Source of the DNA: Torreya grandis
Taxonomy: Eukaryota > Streptophyta > Pinopsida > Cupressales > Taxaceae
Assembly: GCA_037957365.1 (NCBI GenBank)
Contig: JARHVA010001924.1
Span: forward strand, 1,932,001-1,996,000
Direction: 5' to 3'
Length of the DNA stretch: 64,000 nucleotides
Shown piece by piece: positions 46,900 through 60,229 of the stretch. Position numbers and translations under genes: made by a program. Every line of letters starts with the position of its first letter. Within the stretch, counting starts at the first letter, position 1. Under the pieces are notes generated by a model. The model was given only the letters and a program-made list of their open reading frames with translations, searched no databases and had not been told where the DNA came from.

Positions 46900-49800
46900 G
46901 TAAAGGGACACACCCCTTTTTATTATACAATTGAGCTAAGCCTAACATATTACTAAAGGTGCTCCAAATAGAAGATTCCTTTACAAACCTAGAGTTTGTT
47001 AGACCTTGTCATGAATATTATTCCTAAGATTATGCACATGCTCTAGTGATCAAGACAAAATTGATTCTCCACTAAGGTAGAATTTTTATGGTTATCCACG
47101 TGGAGGATAACCCCATAAGAGACAAAACAAACCTTTGTGTTCTTGCACAACAAACAAAACATCCCTTTACTATGTACATGATTAAAAAACTACCTCGAAA
47201 GGGACATGCCACTATTGGGAAAAGTAAAATGATTTCCCAATGGGAAATGAAAAAATAAAAGGGAAAAGAAGGGAAAAGGGAAGTGAAAAGAAAGGAGAGG
47301 TGGCACCAACTTTAAAGAAATTGAAATATTTAATTAGGTTCTTGAATTGATTTGAATGATGGAATATTTCACCAACCTATTTTTGTATTTGATATATTCT
47401 TTGAGCATGGAGTTGAGACTCCCTTGGTTTGGGCCTACTTGGTAATTGAATTTGACTCTATATTATTCAATCTAGATAGCAATCCACTGAATCCTAGTCT
47501 ACTTCTCTCCAATGAGTTCCTTGAGTTGCTCATAGGATTTTTGGAGTGACACTAATTGCTTTATCTTATGGACATCAAAGATTCTTGTGGCACATCAATG
47601 AGGTTCTTTAGAGAAACACACACTATATCCTCCCCCATGTTATTTTCACCATCAAGGTTCACCATCTTCCTCAGAATGACATCTATCTCCCTTGTCATAG
47701 TATTAAGAGATTGTTATTCTCCTTTTAGATTGAAAATTCTATCTTTGAGCATCATCAGATAATGCTTGATTTCTATTTGATATTATCTAGAACTTTTATG
47801 ATCATTTAGAGCTATGGTATTCTTTGTAATCAAGGTATCCATGCTCATATTACATATATTTTCTACCTTCTATTGAGCCTCTGCCCATTTCTTGGTGTTT
47901 GTCTCATAGGAAAATGTTTGGGCATAACACTCTCTTTTATTTTCTACTATATCACTCAAGCATTTAAATGTTGAGTGGATTATTTCTTCCACTTTGGTAC
48001 CCAGGTCTTGTTGCTAGTATTCATTTGCCCATCCTCTGGTCTTAAAATCATTAATTCATATGGATTTTAGAGATGCAAAGGAGAGATGAAAAGGACTTAG
48101 AGATATGGTGTCAATTGGAGTTATTTCCTCAAGCTCACTAATCAAATTTTATAAATAATAGATCATAACTTGGTTCTCTACCTTCAATTCATCCATGGTG
48201 GCCTTGTATTTATCTATCGTATGGGCTACTATGCTAGCCAAAACCTACGATCTATATTTTAGCCCATTTCTTGATGACTCCCCCAAAATATAGCTATAGA
48301 GGGTGTAACTTAAATTAAAGTGACATATCCTAAATCACCCTCCTTAACATCCTTATTGGAATCATCTAATTTTTTATTTCTTTTGTATGGGTATGTGTAC
48401 TCATTTTTAGGTTTGCTTCCCCACCTTCCTTCACACTCAAATTTTCCTTCGATGTTGGACTTGACATCTTTGAAGGGGAATGGATATCTTGTGGTACTTT
48501 TAGAACCACATTTGAGCCTATTTTTTCAACTACCACCTCAAAAATAGTGTCACCTTGAATGTTCTACTCTAGCTTTCCTTCAGCTCTTTCATCAGACTTA
48601 TTCAATTCTTTAGTTCCACCATGATTACCTTGGCCTGGTGGTTAGGTGATGACATTATCAATAAATGTCTCTATGTTTAATGAACCAAATTATTTCTCTT
48701 GAGTGGCTTAAACTTGCATAGATGCCTCAACACCATCTTGTACAACATTATCTAAAGACAAAGGATCATTTGAGGTTAGGGTGTCTTCCTCATCACCTTT
48801 GCTTTATACTATTGAGGGTACCTCTTCTATAAATAGGCCCATCATCAAGGCCTTCACTAGGGTTTGGGGCCTTTCCCTTGGAGTTCTTTTCCCAGTTTAT
48901 ACATGCAAAGGAATGAATTCATGCTGCTTCATCAGCTCGATGATGGCACTGCATTCATCCAAATCCTCATCATCACTCATATCCCTTACTCTCTAGGCAT
49001 ATGACGTCTAGTCATCCTTCCTCTTCACTAGGAACCCAATTGGAGGTTGTAGAGACTTCTTTACTCTCTTTTGATTGGGTTACTCTCCTTATTCCTCCCT
49101 TCCTCTCTCCCTTGAGTGTATCTTTAGGGGAGGGGTAGATACTACTTGTTGTATTGGTGGATCAGGTGGAACATTCATTAGATTGGCCATGGGGATGGAC
49201 ACTAGAATAGATATCATTACTGGGGATCCCTCTCTTGAAATGGATATGGGGGTGTCACTAGCCAATATGACCTCCCCCATAGTAATTTTGTCCCAATTTT
49301 TTTCCAGGCTTATTATCTTTGAAAAAGATGGTCTAGCCTTAGATTATGTTGTTATTGATTTGATATCAACTATCTTAGTGAAATAAAGATCACTAAGCTT
49401 GTGATTACCCTTACCTTTCACTTCTAGTGGTGGATCCATAGGATCACCATTGTATTCAAGGAGGAAAACTCTCAAATACTTAACTCACTTGAGCTTGTGG
49501 AGGGCAAGGGTGTCATAAGCACCAAGATCAACCCCATTTTCCTTCAGCCACTAAAAGGTTCTTCTCATGATTTGAAAGGCTCTTCAGGGGATGGAATCAT
49601 TTTGATCCTTAATAAAGAACACGTATGAGATGGCCTAAGATTCAATGTTATTTTGATTATATAGTGGACACAATGTCTTCTTGTCATCCACCATATCCTT
49701 GGGGATGGGGGTGATATTGTACACAATAACCTCCTACATCATCAACCTCATGTAGTCCATTTTTTTGATGCCTTCCTTAGTGCCATAGTTAGACCAAATG

Positions 49801-51100
49801 TCTTTATAGTTTGATTAATGCAAAATCACATTGGTTTCCATATTCACCAACCACATAATATCATAATTGGCCCAAGGTGATATCTTATCAATCATGTACT
49901 AGCCCATTTCCTATTCTAATCCCTTCACCCTATCAATAGAAGGGCATGAATAATATCTAATTTGGACCATAAAAAATGAAAGGGATTATTTATCTTCTTT
50001 GCTATTATCATTTTGTGTGGAGGCACCATCTATCAACTCAATTCCATTACTGCCAATTTATCATATAAGTACCTTGGCAATTCGTATGGGCACAATGAGT
50101 AAACACTCACCCAAATATATGTGAATGTCCTAAATTAAATATAGGAGGTGCCATATCACTCAATTACCTATTTTATTGCATGATACATTCTATTGATGCT
50201 TCTTAAAGGAAAGAAAACACTCATCATGATGTTAAAGAAGTAATTGTACATCATGAAAAAGTTCTTGAAACCATCCATGGTGATTTCTTAGTATATCTCA
50301 TAAATTTTCATTCCATTGGGGTTCCTGGTGAGCCTTTGAAATTTTCTATTATGATCTAGGTTTTACATTAAATAAGAAGACATTTAGAATGTACCTATAA
50401 ATGCCTCTTGTGAAATAATTTCATCTTGGAGTTACATCATCTACCTACGTATATTTTCATTAAGGATAGTGTCCTCATCTAACTTCTTCTACTTCTCTAA
50501 TATGCATACTAGGATCAGGAACATTCATGGCTCAATTTTTTTAACTATAGATATCCCATAAATATTGGTGGACATGGTAGTAAAATAATAGGGAAATTCA
50601 TTGAATTTTACCAGCTTTAAATTCTTAGACATCTTTGAGGCCTTCTATCTCTTCTTGGCTAGCCGACAAGTGTTGACAATGTCCCAAATTGCCTTATCAT
50701 TATTCTCTACATATTCTTTGCATTCCTCCATGATAAATGTAATAATTTAAAGCTAGCAAGGAATCCCAAGCATGGTGTTGAGGGCCATAGGGGTGAAAGA
50801 GTAGATAACTAAATGGCTATCATTGACAATAATCTTGGTGTCTTGTTAGTATGGTCGAGCACATGCAATAATCAGTTTGAGTATGGGGTAGCCAAAAGGA
50901 ATGATACCATAGGGGTGATGTAGCTCGTGCCAATATTATCTAATACTTGAGGGGGGTTTAGCCACTATAAGGCATTTAATAGGACCATAAATTCTAGTCC
51001 CATGACATCCGTATCCTTAATCCCATATAAGACAATGACAATGATGCCCTTTATAAGAGTTGAGGATGCTAACATTTCTACACTGGATTTCTAATGAAAT
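46900..51100 (-). pseudogene. Unclassified gag-like ORF remnant, copy III (inverted relative to copy I)
   Basis: Minus-strand homologue of 5.45-9.87 kb. At 50128-50036 it reads TFTYIWVSVYSLCPYELPRY followed by L-Y-D-K-L..M-E-L, the motif seen in copy I. About 49.95-49.6 kb gives GLE-stop-EMG, YMIDKISPWANYDI and KKMDYMRLMM, aligned with copy I GLE-stop-EMGQYVIDKM and NLDYMRLIVQEV. At 49.4-49.1 kb a Pro/Ser-rich piece aligns with copy I 7.1-7.4 kb. The remainder toward 47.3 kb is acidic and coiled-coil-like. Stops and frameshifts are many. The product is unknown. Confidence 0.55.
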
Positions 51101-52254
51101 ACTTCAAATTTTGAGGAATTATTCACTAAAACAACCCTAAAAACACCTTTCAACTCTTATAAAAAATCAAAACACAACAATCTAAAAGAACACTTACTAT
51201 TAATCTAGAAGGTGGCACATAATAAAAGATGAAAATCTGTGAAGGAATCATAGTAATCACATCCTCGTACTACATATAGATAGGGTACACAAATAACTGG
51301 AAGACACAAATTTAAGATATAAATTCAAAGGGTGGATTCAAATGAAAAAAATTATTTAGCTATAATCCTTTGCATTTAGAGATTATGATTATCATTAATA
51401 CTTTGAAGTACAACAACTATTTACCACCTACTATCATTAATTGCTTAAGCTTCGTTTGAAAAAAGAGAGGGAAAATACTAATCTTTATTTTACATTGGGT
51501 GATAAACCTTGAAACACATAGAGACATATGAGTGAAGGATACATCATGGTACCTTTTCGTGCCCTCAAGAACTTTTGCACCTTTTTCACTCATTACTTTT
51601 CCTTTGGTGTAGTGGTGCAATATGTCCTGAATTCTTTACAAGATGTAATAATGCCATGTGTCATTATTTAAATTTTAAATTCAAGGCACTCAAGTCTTCA
51701 GGTAAATTTTAAACTTTTTCCCATTGAGAGGTGAGGTAAATTTCAAAAAGGGCCTGAAATCTAAAAGATCTCGAGGAGCTACCACATGGCATCACTTTCT
51801 TTGTATCTTTAGATACTCAAGCCCTAGAGAATTTTTGTGCCTTTCACACTTAAATATAAGTGGGAAAATATTCAAAAATGACCCAAAATTTATAAATCCC
51901 CAATACCCCATCACATTTCTAACCCTAGATGTAAGCTCAAACTATCAGTCACCTTTTACCTTTGTACCACCCTTATTCAAATAGGGAAGGGTGTCAGATC
52001 CTCTCAACCCCTGAGAGTGTTCATAGGATTCTCTTGAGACAAATGAATGTCCTTCATTTGGTTTATTAATAAATTCCTCAACCCATTCATAAAATATGTT
52101 GAAGGTGCAATTTTACAATTTCATCTGGGGCCACACTTCTATCTTCTTGCTATGAGTTGTTTCACTAGGATTTTTTTGGTCAAACCCTTGTTTAAACTAA
52201 AGCATTTTTATGATAAGGTCCCAATTTCTCTAGTGAAATTTTAGGCACTAACGC
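51101..52254. other. Interval without recognisable gene
   Basis: No motif in the short frames on either strand. It may be leader or LTR sequence of the minus-strand copy III. Confidence 0.35.
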
Positions 52255-52775
52255 CTTTAAGGATAAATCCAATATTTTTCAAGTTTGAAATTTATCTCCT
52301 AAGAGATACCTTAAGGTATTACAAAGGCCTTCAAAATATCACCAAGTTGTGCCTTCCATAAAAATTCCACTTGTTCCTTGAATGAGAAATCCACTATTAT
52401 ACCTATTTGAAAGGCATCTCATAAAAGATCTATTAAAGGGGAAATCCAATCTTATTCATATTTTAAAGGTATTTATTAGGAGACACCTCAAAATATCACC
52501 TAGTAATGCCTTCCATGTAAAGGAAAATTACACTTGTTATTTGAAGGAAAAATCTACTTTTGTCTCTATTTGAAATGTATCTCATAGGAGATACCTTGAA
52601 GGAGAAATAAAATATTGTGCATGTTTGAAAGGAATATATTAAGAGATTCATTGAAGTTAATACAAAATATCTAAAAATATCACTCAGTAGTACCTTCTGT
52701 GCAAATGAAAATTTCACTTGTTCCTTATTCTACATGTTTGCAAGGTATCTCCTAGGAGATACCTTGAAGGGGAAA
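52255..52775 (+). repeat. Palindrome array E
   Basis: Same orientation as array D, with about three units and a deletion. It has an intact palindrome at 52744-52763, extended by AA and TT on the two sides, and degraded ones near 52290, 52405, 52470, 52570 and 52630. Confidence 0.85.
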
Positions 52776-53345
52776 TCCTCCCCTAAGTATGCCATGAATA
52801 AATCCTATGCTTTAGCCTCTAAAAAATACCAATAATGAAACCAAAAGGCCTTAGATAGACAAAACTTTGTTAACTAATTTTGTGGATGATATATTCAACC
52901 CAAAGATAGCCAAAAATCCTAAGAATCTGAGAGAGGGTGCCTATGCCTAGATGCTTAAGATTATCAACAGGAAAGAGTATAACTCTTTTGAATGTAGAAT
53001 ATGGGATTTAACACTAGCACAACACATGGTACCTTATGTACACCCATGCCCTAAGGTCATTTCTCTCTATAGATGTTGTCATGATTACTTATAATGCCTA
53101 TCTAAAGATTAAGATTAGTGCAAACAACATCAGGGCAATGCTTTGGATCCCATACAATCCCAAGGCTATTATTACTAGAAATTAGAGACTCTATAAAATC
53201 TTATATTTCTTGAGAGATAATACATGCTTCCTTGAATATTTCCTTAAAGAAGAGGTCATAGCTATGCCTCTACAAACACATGTCCATGTTGAGTTTTCAA
53301 ATAGAGAACATCAAAGGAAAAATTTCAATGCTATCCTTCATCATA
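52776..53345 (+). pseudogene. Gag-like N-terminal fragment (family 2)
   Basis: + strand remnant homologous to 54300-54800 and 60800-61260. It reads FVDDIFNPKIAKNPKNLREG, then AY-A-stop-MLK, SFECRIWDLTLAQHMVPYVH and LKIKISANNIRAMLWIPYNP. The sequence stops matching at about 53340, where integrase-like sequence begins shortly after, so most of the ORF and of pol is deleted. The product is not identified. Confidence 0.5.
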
Positions 53346-53399
53346 AAGTGGTGATGCCATTGGAATAAAAAATCCCCATGAAATATCTCTTAAAGAAGG

Positions 53400-53730
53400 T
53401 TCACCTAATTATTCAAACTCCAAGAGTCAAGGGAGCTAGCAGGTGACATAAGGATTGTCTAACAACAAGCTATAAAGTGGTGGTTTGAAAAGAAGTTGTC
53501 AGATTCAGGTCTCAAACCTAGGGACCTAATCTTTAAATATGAACAAATGGCCACTAAAATAGGGCAGCATATAAAATTTGATTATTTGTAGAAAGGACCC
53601 TTTTACATCATCAATGATCAATAGGGAAATGATTTTGAACTAAAATATTTAGAGGGTAATGCCTTAGAGATCCCCATTAATGGGATTGATCTGAAGCATT
53701 TTATTTGGCTTCCCACCATCCCTTATACAT
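53400..53730 (+). pseudogene. Gypsy integrase C-terminal fragment
   Basis: + strand frame reading QQAIKWWFEKKLSDSGLKPR, then DLIFKYEQM, HIKFDYL-stop-KGPFYI and NALEIPINGIDLKHF. This is the characteristic end of plant gypsy integrases (LKxGDLVLKY, GKFDxLWxGPF, VNGxxLKxY). It follows a gag-like N-terminal fragment with nothing in between, so this locus is an internally deleted element. Confidence 0.75.
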
Positions 53731-54299
53731 ATTAGATAGTTTCCTTTCTCCTTTTTTATGTTTCCCCTCCTCATCATTATTTCCCCCTTATTTTCCTATC
53801 TTTTTTTTATTTCTTTTCCAAATAAGTGCTATTGACATAAGTGACTATTGGGATCACCATGTGTCTTCTCTTGAATATCTCCACATGTATGAAACACTCT
53901 CTAAAAGATGGTTATCTACACACTTCCAATATCATTAATGTCAAGATGATTTATTATGTGTGGTTCCCCATAAGGATCATCACAAATCTTCTAAAGTAAC
54001 ACTTCAAACATGTGTTCCACTCTTATCATTTATGGCAGCATAAATCCACCCCTTCCCACTAAAAATAAATCACTTACCATTTTTATGTTTGAAGAGAGCA
54101 TCAAATAATTGAAGCAATAAGAAGGTAGCCTCAAAATTAAAGGGAAATATCAAAAACATTGACCTAATTTTCCCAAAAAGGTAGAGAATTATCTTGAGAG
54201 TTTATATTCATCTTCTTAGGTAATAGAAGATTCTATGTCCTCTTTAGGAAGTAGAAAGCACCCATAAAAATAGAGAACTCATGACTCAAGCAATGGAGG
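53731..54299 (+). repeat. Leader/LTR-like flank shared with 60.23-60.69 kb
   Basis: A pyrimidine-rich start, then 'aaataagtgctattgacataagtg' in parts, 'acactctctaaaa', 'tcatcacaaatct' and a stretch before the gag-like start. The same order occurs at 60230-60690, with considerable divergence. It lies between the end of one element and the gag-like body of the next, so it may be an LTR shared by two neighbouring copies. Confidence 0.45.
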
Positions 54300-57200
54300 A
54301 GCCCTCCCTCTTATGTACACCATGAGCAAATACTATGCTTTGGCCCCTACCTAAGCAAAAGGGAAAGTCCCTAATACCTTAATAGCCATGAAGAGACCCT
54401 AAAAATATAAACATTTGGTGATCAACTCAACATGTGATATTTTTAATCCAGACTTGGCCCACAACCTTAAAAATCTAAGGGAGGGTGCTCATGCTTGAAA
54501 GCTCAACAAAATTATTAAGAAGGAGTATCCCTCCTTTGGATGAAAAATTTGGGACTGTGCCTTAGCACAACACATGGTTCCATACATGCACCCTTACCTC
54601 AAGATCATCACCCTATATGTCAAAAAGTATGATTCCTCGACTGGCACAATCATAGGAAGTGCCTGCCTAAGGGTCAAGATTGACATAGACAATATTAAAT
54701 CAATGCTTCAACTTACACATGATCCTAATGCTATCGTCTATAATATTGAGAATCTCCAAAGCTTTTGGGACTCCAAAGTTTAAGATAGGGCATGCTTCCT
54801 TAAATCCATTCTTGACCAAAAGATCATAGAGGTGCCTCCCATACCATTGCATTGATTGTATTTCCATGTATAACATGTAAAGGATACCCTATCCATGCCA
54901 GATTTCATTTTGGGTATGAACATCGATGCCAACATCAAGGAATTATCATTAAGATTGATATTTCTCATGATCATGGTAGATAATGTGGAAAAATTTTAGA
55001 TGGATTTTGCTGAAGGCATCACCTCCATCATGAGAGAAGAGATGCAAAATTTCTTGATAACAAGTACCTTCTAGTATCCATTTTACCTCATGCACTTAAT
55101 ATTGTAACAACAATCCAAGTTATTATCCAAATATGTTTAGCTAAACATCATGGACATGGATGTTTCCCCAACATCATCTCCCTAGTCACTATTTGGACCC
55201 ATATCTTATCAATCATGGTAAGCTACTATAAGTTTTTAGAGTAGTTTATGGTTCTAGTTCTCATGCATCTCAGTGGGCAAGATGTCATCCCTCAGATGCT
55301 AAATAAATAAAAAACATGGTTCAAAGGTAGTAGGGTCCCATTTTATTGGTTTTGGGGGGACCATTTCTCATTCATCTAAAGATATGGGTTTATGAGGAGC
55401 CTTTTAAACTTCCTTGTATGCTAATTAATAGGATCCTAATCTTCAAGTTGGTGTGACAGTGTGACAATGTGGACTCCCTCTATGGGGCAAGAAAGAAGAA
55501 AAAGGGGCTATATGACATTCCTTTTTCAAGGGATGGTATCACAATATAGAAAAGGAAATAGGAACATATCATCATAGCTAAGTTCGTAGAGCTAGGCCTA
55601 AACATGATAGATGACCAATTGGATTATGACCCAATAGGATATATAATGGGATTAAAGCTTGGAATTACACTTGAGCATTAGACCTGACCATATTTGGAGT
55701 AAAGGAGGTTACCCATAGAAGATCTCCCTCAAGATTACATGGACTTAGACCTGATTTCTCAAGATGTCCCCAAGATATGGGAGTTTTTTATGATAAGATC
55801 TGATATTTTGACCCCATAAAGAAACTATCCAAGATCATGAATCAGTGCCTAAATGCCTTGGGCTAGAGTGAAGAGAAGAAGAATAACTTCTTAAAATTTA
55901 GATATGAGCTCAATAGGCCACACACTAATTTATATGAAGATGTCCTAGATAAGAAATTTTAGGATCTATGGGACGAGGCCTAACCAAAAGAGAATGAATA
56001 TATCATGGAAGGGGAGTCTACACTAGATATTGAGGTGTCTAGAGATGATAAAGAGGAAGGTACCCAAGAAGATGATATAGAGAACACTTCTCCAAGAAAA
56101 GAATAAATAGAATTCATGGTGGCCTAACCCCCACCGACATGGTCATCATCCTTGCCCCCTATGCCATGGGCCTACAACAACAATAGGTTTCCCTTGGGAA
56201 CCTCATGATTGGGTCATATCAACTCAAGTAGACCAAGGAACTAGTTTCCAACCCACTAATTACCCCTCCATAAAAGAACACCCAACTTGCTAGTCCTCTC
56301 CTTTCTACCTCTACCTCCTTCGCTAATTCCTCATTCCCCTTCACATCTCTAGTATAAGCTATGGTGATAACTACCACCCAATCAAGTGTTTCAACTCTTA
56401 CCATCACCCCTTATTCATCCTTGGTGGCCCCATTTTAGGTTATGGTAATTCCCACTTCCTAACCCAACACTTTATTAGTCTTAATATTCTCCTAATCCCC
56501 TTAACCCACTATCAGATCTAACCCATTCTCGTATACCTTTCCCATATCTTCCCTCATACCTTTTTTTACTCCCATAACATTATCATCCACCTCATCCTCA
56601 CTCATCACATAGTCACCATTCTTCATGACCCATGGGCTCCCACCATTTTCATCTTTATCCCTCAATTTTCATTCACTCACTCTCATAGGAATAGGGTCTA
56701 CTGCTTCACAACAATAAGTAACCATCCCATTTGCACTACCTCAATGAACCCCTTTTATTGGTGCAATCATCCAAGAACTGGATCAATTTTAGTAATAAAT
56801 AGATGTAATGAGTGTAGCCCATATAGCCTAAATGGAAATTAAGAGGGGAAAATGAGCCAAATCTAAAGCCCAACCTCATATGTAGTCATTTTATAACCCA
56901 AAACAATAGTCCCTCCTAGTTTCCCATCTGACCCCTTAGGTAATTAATCCCTAAGAATATATGTAACCATGGGATTATGCCATCTAAGCCATTAGGACTA
57001 ACCTTAGACAAGGTCAACCAACTAATAGAGTTGAGCTTATGGAGGAAACATAGAGGTCAATAACTATGAACTATGTTAAGGTATCCCATTAGTTAGAGAA
57101 AGTCAAGAAGGAGCTCATCAAGGTCAAGGCCATGACTGAACACCTCAAGGTTGAGGATAAATCCAAATATACTGACCTAAAATAGGCAAGAATTGACCTC

Positions 57201-58140
57201 TAAATCTACATCAAAATGAAAAGCTTCTAGGTTGAGGCTGATAAGTGGATGGCTACTGAGACCAAACTATAAGAGGTGAAGGCAAAATTGATTGTAGTTT
57301 TCAAGAATCTCTTTGATGTAGAGTGTGCACTCCAACTACTCTATAAATTGACACAACAATATTCCTCAATCAAGGACTAGGAGATCAAGATATTAAAGAA
57401 GGACCTCATTGCTCATCTTTAAGGCATATAAATCCTTCTTATGATCTAAAAATTATATAGGTCTTATTGGGAATGGATCAAGGTCATGGTAACAAGTGTG
57501 AAAGTGATTTTTATTTTCATCACTAACACACAGAAATTGATATCCCTTGTGATTTTATCTATAAATCAAGTGATCACCTTCATCACCCCCAAGGTCCCAA
57601 ACTCATAAAGCCTAGTCTAGAAGCTTTGCAATGTCTCTCCTAAGGATTTATAGATAGTAGGTGTGGTTGACTGAAGGTAGGTGGTGGAAAAGGTGAATGA
57701 TTTCCTTAGCTATAATAAGGTAACAAATAAATGAAAGACATTCCTTAATTCCTTAGAAAAATTTGTCCATCAAAGGAAGGGATGCATAGAAAAATTAGTC
57801 TAGTTGGGGTTCCCTTCTCCTTTCTTAATTGATAATAGCATTCTCCCTAAGGATTAGTTCAAGGAAATACTCAAATAAACATAGAATGACCAGGCCATTT
57901 TCATATCCCTCGATCAAATGCCAAATACTTTTGAAGTCGAGAAGATTTTTCACCCACTCACCCAAATAGCATTTCAAACACTAGTGATAGTTGAAAGCCT
58001 AGGGAACATCTCTTTTAAGGAGATATTTGACTTGGAAAGAGCCTTTGAGGCTCTAAAAAAAAGACCCAATTGAAGGAGGAAGAATGGGCACCCTTGTAGG
58101 CAATCCTAGAAAAATTATAAATGTCAATATTCCCCCCATT
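54300..58140 (+). pseudogene. Unclassified gag-like ORF remnant, copy IV (family 2)
   Basis: + strand. The N-terminal part at 54420-54780 reads NLKNLREGAHA, then CALAQHMVPYMHPYLKIITL and CLRVKIDIDNIKSMLQLTHD, and the same block is seen at 52.88-53.15 and 60.91-61.2 kb. The 55.2-55.7 kb part aligns with copy V 61.7-62.1 kb. A Pro/Thr/Ser-rich low-complexity segment covers about 56.1-56.75 kb, and from 57.0 to 57.5 kb a Lys/Glu-rich coiled-coil-like segment follows. Many stops, several frameshifts. A small gypsy integrase fragment lies downstream at 58.46-58.57 kb. Confidence 0.5.
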
Positions 58141-58454
58141 TCTAAAGATTTATACCTTGACTAGTCTAAGCACTAGAGTTTTTTGTGTTCTTCTATTTGT
58201 AGGCAGACTCCCCTATGATACACTAGGAACTATGGATCATAAATCCACAATTGAAAATTTTGGAGTAGTTTGAATTATGACCATGGATTCGCTTAGTAGT
58301 AATCAGTTCCTCAGTGCCTCTCAAAATTTCTCCCCTTTTAGACCCTCTTTTATCTTTGTACCCCTTTGCCCATTTTTATTTTTGTGAATTGTTAGCCTCT
58401 TCCTACTCTCTCCACTATTGTTTTTCATTCATTCTCCATAATGACATTTTCATG

Positions 58455-58565
58455 AAAACTTCATCCAGTTACTACCCATAATTAAATGGATTGGTAGAAT
58501 CTACAAATAAAAACTTGTTTGGCTGATCAAGATAGTGGGTAATGACAAATAAAATGATTGACACT
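58455..58565 (+). pseudogene. Short gypsy integrase core fragment
   Basis: One frame reads TSSSYYP-stop-LNGLVESTNKNLFG, matching the region of the third catalytic residue (Glu in 'GxxES(S/T)NKNL') of plant gypsy integrases, as in the minus-strand element at about 35.1 kb. Only about 110 bp can be recognised. Confidence 0.7.
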
Positions 58566-59254
58566 AGAGTTTACATTTGTTATTTTAGAGAATTTTGTTT
58601 CTAACTTTGGATTACTTGGTAGTTAGTAGTTCCTCATCACTTTTTAGTGGCCACCTTTTGTCCTCTTTCTTCTTTGGGCCCTCTTTCAAAAAATTTCTAA
58701 GTCTTATCCCTCATCCACTTCTGACACATGGAAACCTAATTCTCATTCAACTCAAATAGACTTCTATCTCACTCTAGAGAAGCACCAGTTTGACACATGC
58801 CACCCCTACACTCAACCTCACCAAGGACTCCCTAGTCCCTTTAAAGAAGCTTAGCTTGATGTTTGTCATATCTGTACTTTCTCAAAAGTAGTGTTAGGTT
58901 GCTAGAGATTAGAAGAGAACTATTTTTAAAGTTAATTATTTTTAGGAGGATCAAGGCTACTAGATGTAGCATAATAGGGATAACTTTAGAAGAGAACACA
59001 TGGGATCATCCTAGGATCCTCATTTTTGTGAGGGGTTATAATAGACTAGAAATAGTAGAAGTTAGCAATTTTTATATTATACATGTCATGCATGTGAAAG
59101 GACACTTTGTATGTGCCCCCTTATATCCATCTATATTTAGTCTCCATTTACAATGAAGAGGATGTGATGTTCTATGCTATTTTGAGTGGGAAATTGTCTC
59201 TATTTGTTGTTTCTTTGTTTTTACTTCTATAGTAGAGAAAATACACTCTTACAC
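58566..59254. other. No recognisable gene
   Basis: An open frame at 58863-59156 shows no motif. Nothing else recognised. Confidence 0.4.
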
Positions 59255-59565
59255 ATGTTCGAAAGGTATCTCCTAGGAGATACCTTAAAAATATTACAGG
59301 GGACTTCAAAATATCACCTAATAGTGCCTTCTATATAAATGAAAATTCCACTTGTTCCTTGAAGGAGAAATCCACTTTTGCACCTATTTGAAAGATATCT
59401 CCTAGGAGATAGCTTGAAGGGAAAATCCACTTTGTGCATGTTTGAAAGTTATCTCCTAGGAGATTCTTTGAAGTTATTAAAGGGGCCTTCAAAATATAAC
59501 ATAGTAGTTCCTTCCATGTAAATGAAAATTCCACTTCTTTCTTGAAGGAAAAATCCACAAAAAGG
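59255..59565 (+). repeat. Palindrome array F
   Basis: Same orientation as array D. It has an intact palindrome at 59265-59284 (extended by AA and TT), with related ones near 59395 and 59450. The 'ttacagggg' and 'ttaaagggg' markers are about 184 bp apart. Confidence 0.85.
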
Positions 59566-60229
59566 ACTTTAGGCTAAACAAATTAGGCTATAAGATTTAA
59601 TCATGATTTGACCAACCAAAAGCTAATAAAAGATAAATTTAACATTGAATCACAAAGAACCTAAACATGCTCATTTCAAAATAAAATTCTATTGAACCTT
59701 AAATATAGAAACATAAGCAACATTGGAAGGAGTAAAACCATGATCATATCTAAATTGGAAAATGTACAACCAAATAGGTGTGAATGATCTCCAAATTGGA
59801 AAATGTCATTTAGTAGTGAGTGATATTGGTTCTTATATACAATAGAAAATATTAAATTTAGGGCTCAAGAACATATATTAAATTTTTCAACATGATAAAA
59901 TGATTGTGGCACAAAAATAATCTAAGGAAATCAATGTTTTGGAAAAAGTGTCTTAGGAGAATTATTTCATAGGCCAAAGTAGAAATGACAAATAGCCCAA
60001 AGGGTCTTTGTAAAAAACACTAAAGGGCACTTTCAAAATTTCTAAAGGGAACTTTTCATCAGGGAAAGGTCTGGAACAAAATTCTTGAAGGGCAAAGGGC
60101 CATTCTAAAAAGGTTGAAGGGTACTATTAAAAAAAATGATGGGTAATTTTAAAAATCCTAAAGGGTAATTTTAAAGGGAACTTATCATTGAGGAAAGGGA
60201 CCCAAAGTGACTTTTCATTATCAACCATA
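59566..60229. repeat. Non-coding stretch with degenerate 'aaagggtaatttt' repeats
   Basis: From about 59990 to 60195, units of the type 'aaaggg.a.ttt.aaaa' recur at irregular 20-40 bp spacing. The part before 59990 shows nothing recognisable. Confidence 0.55.

Noticed and set aside
49075..49386. Plus-strand 103-residue open frame
   Set aside because: The homologous coding sense is on the minus strand (aligned with copy I 7.1-7.4 kb), so this is antisense.
58863..59156. 97-residue open frame as a host gene
   Set aside because: No motif, no conserved copy and no gene context; likely chance.
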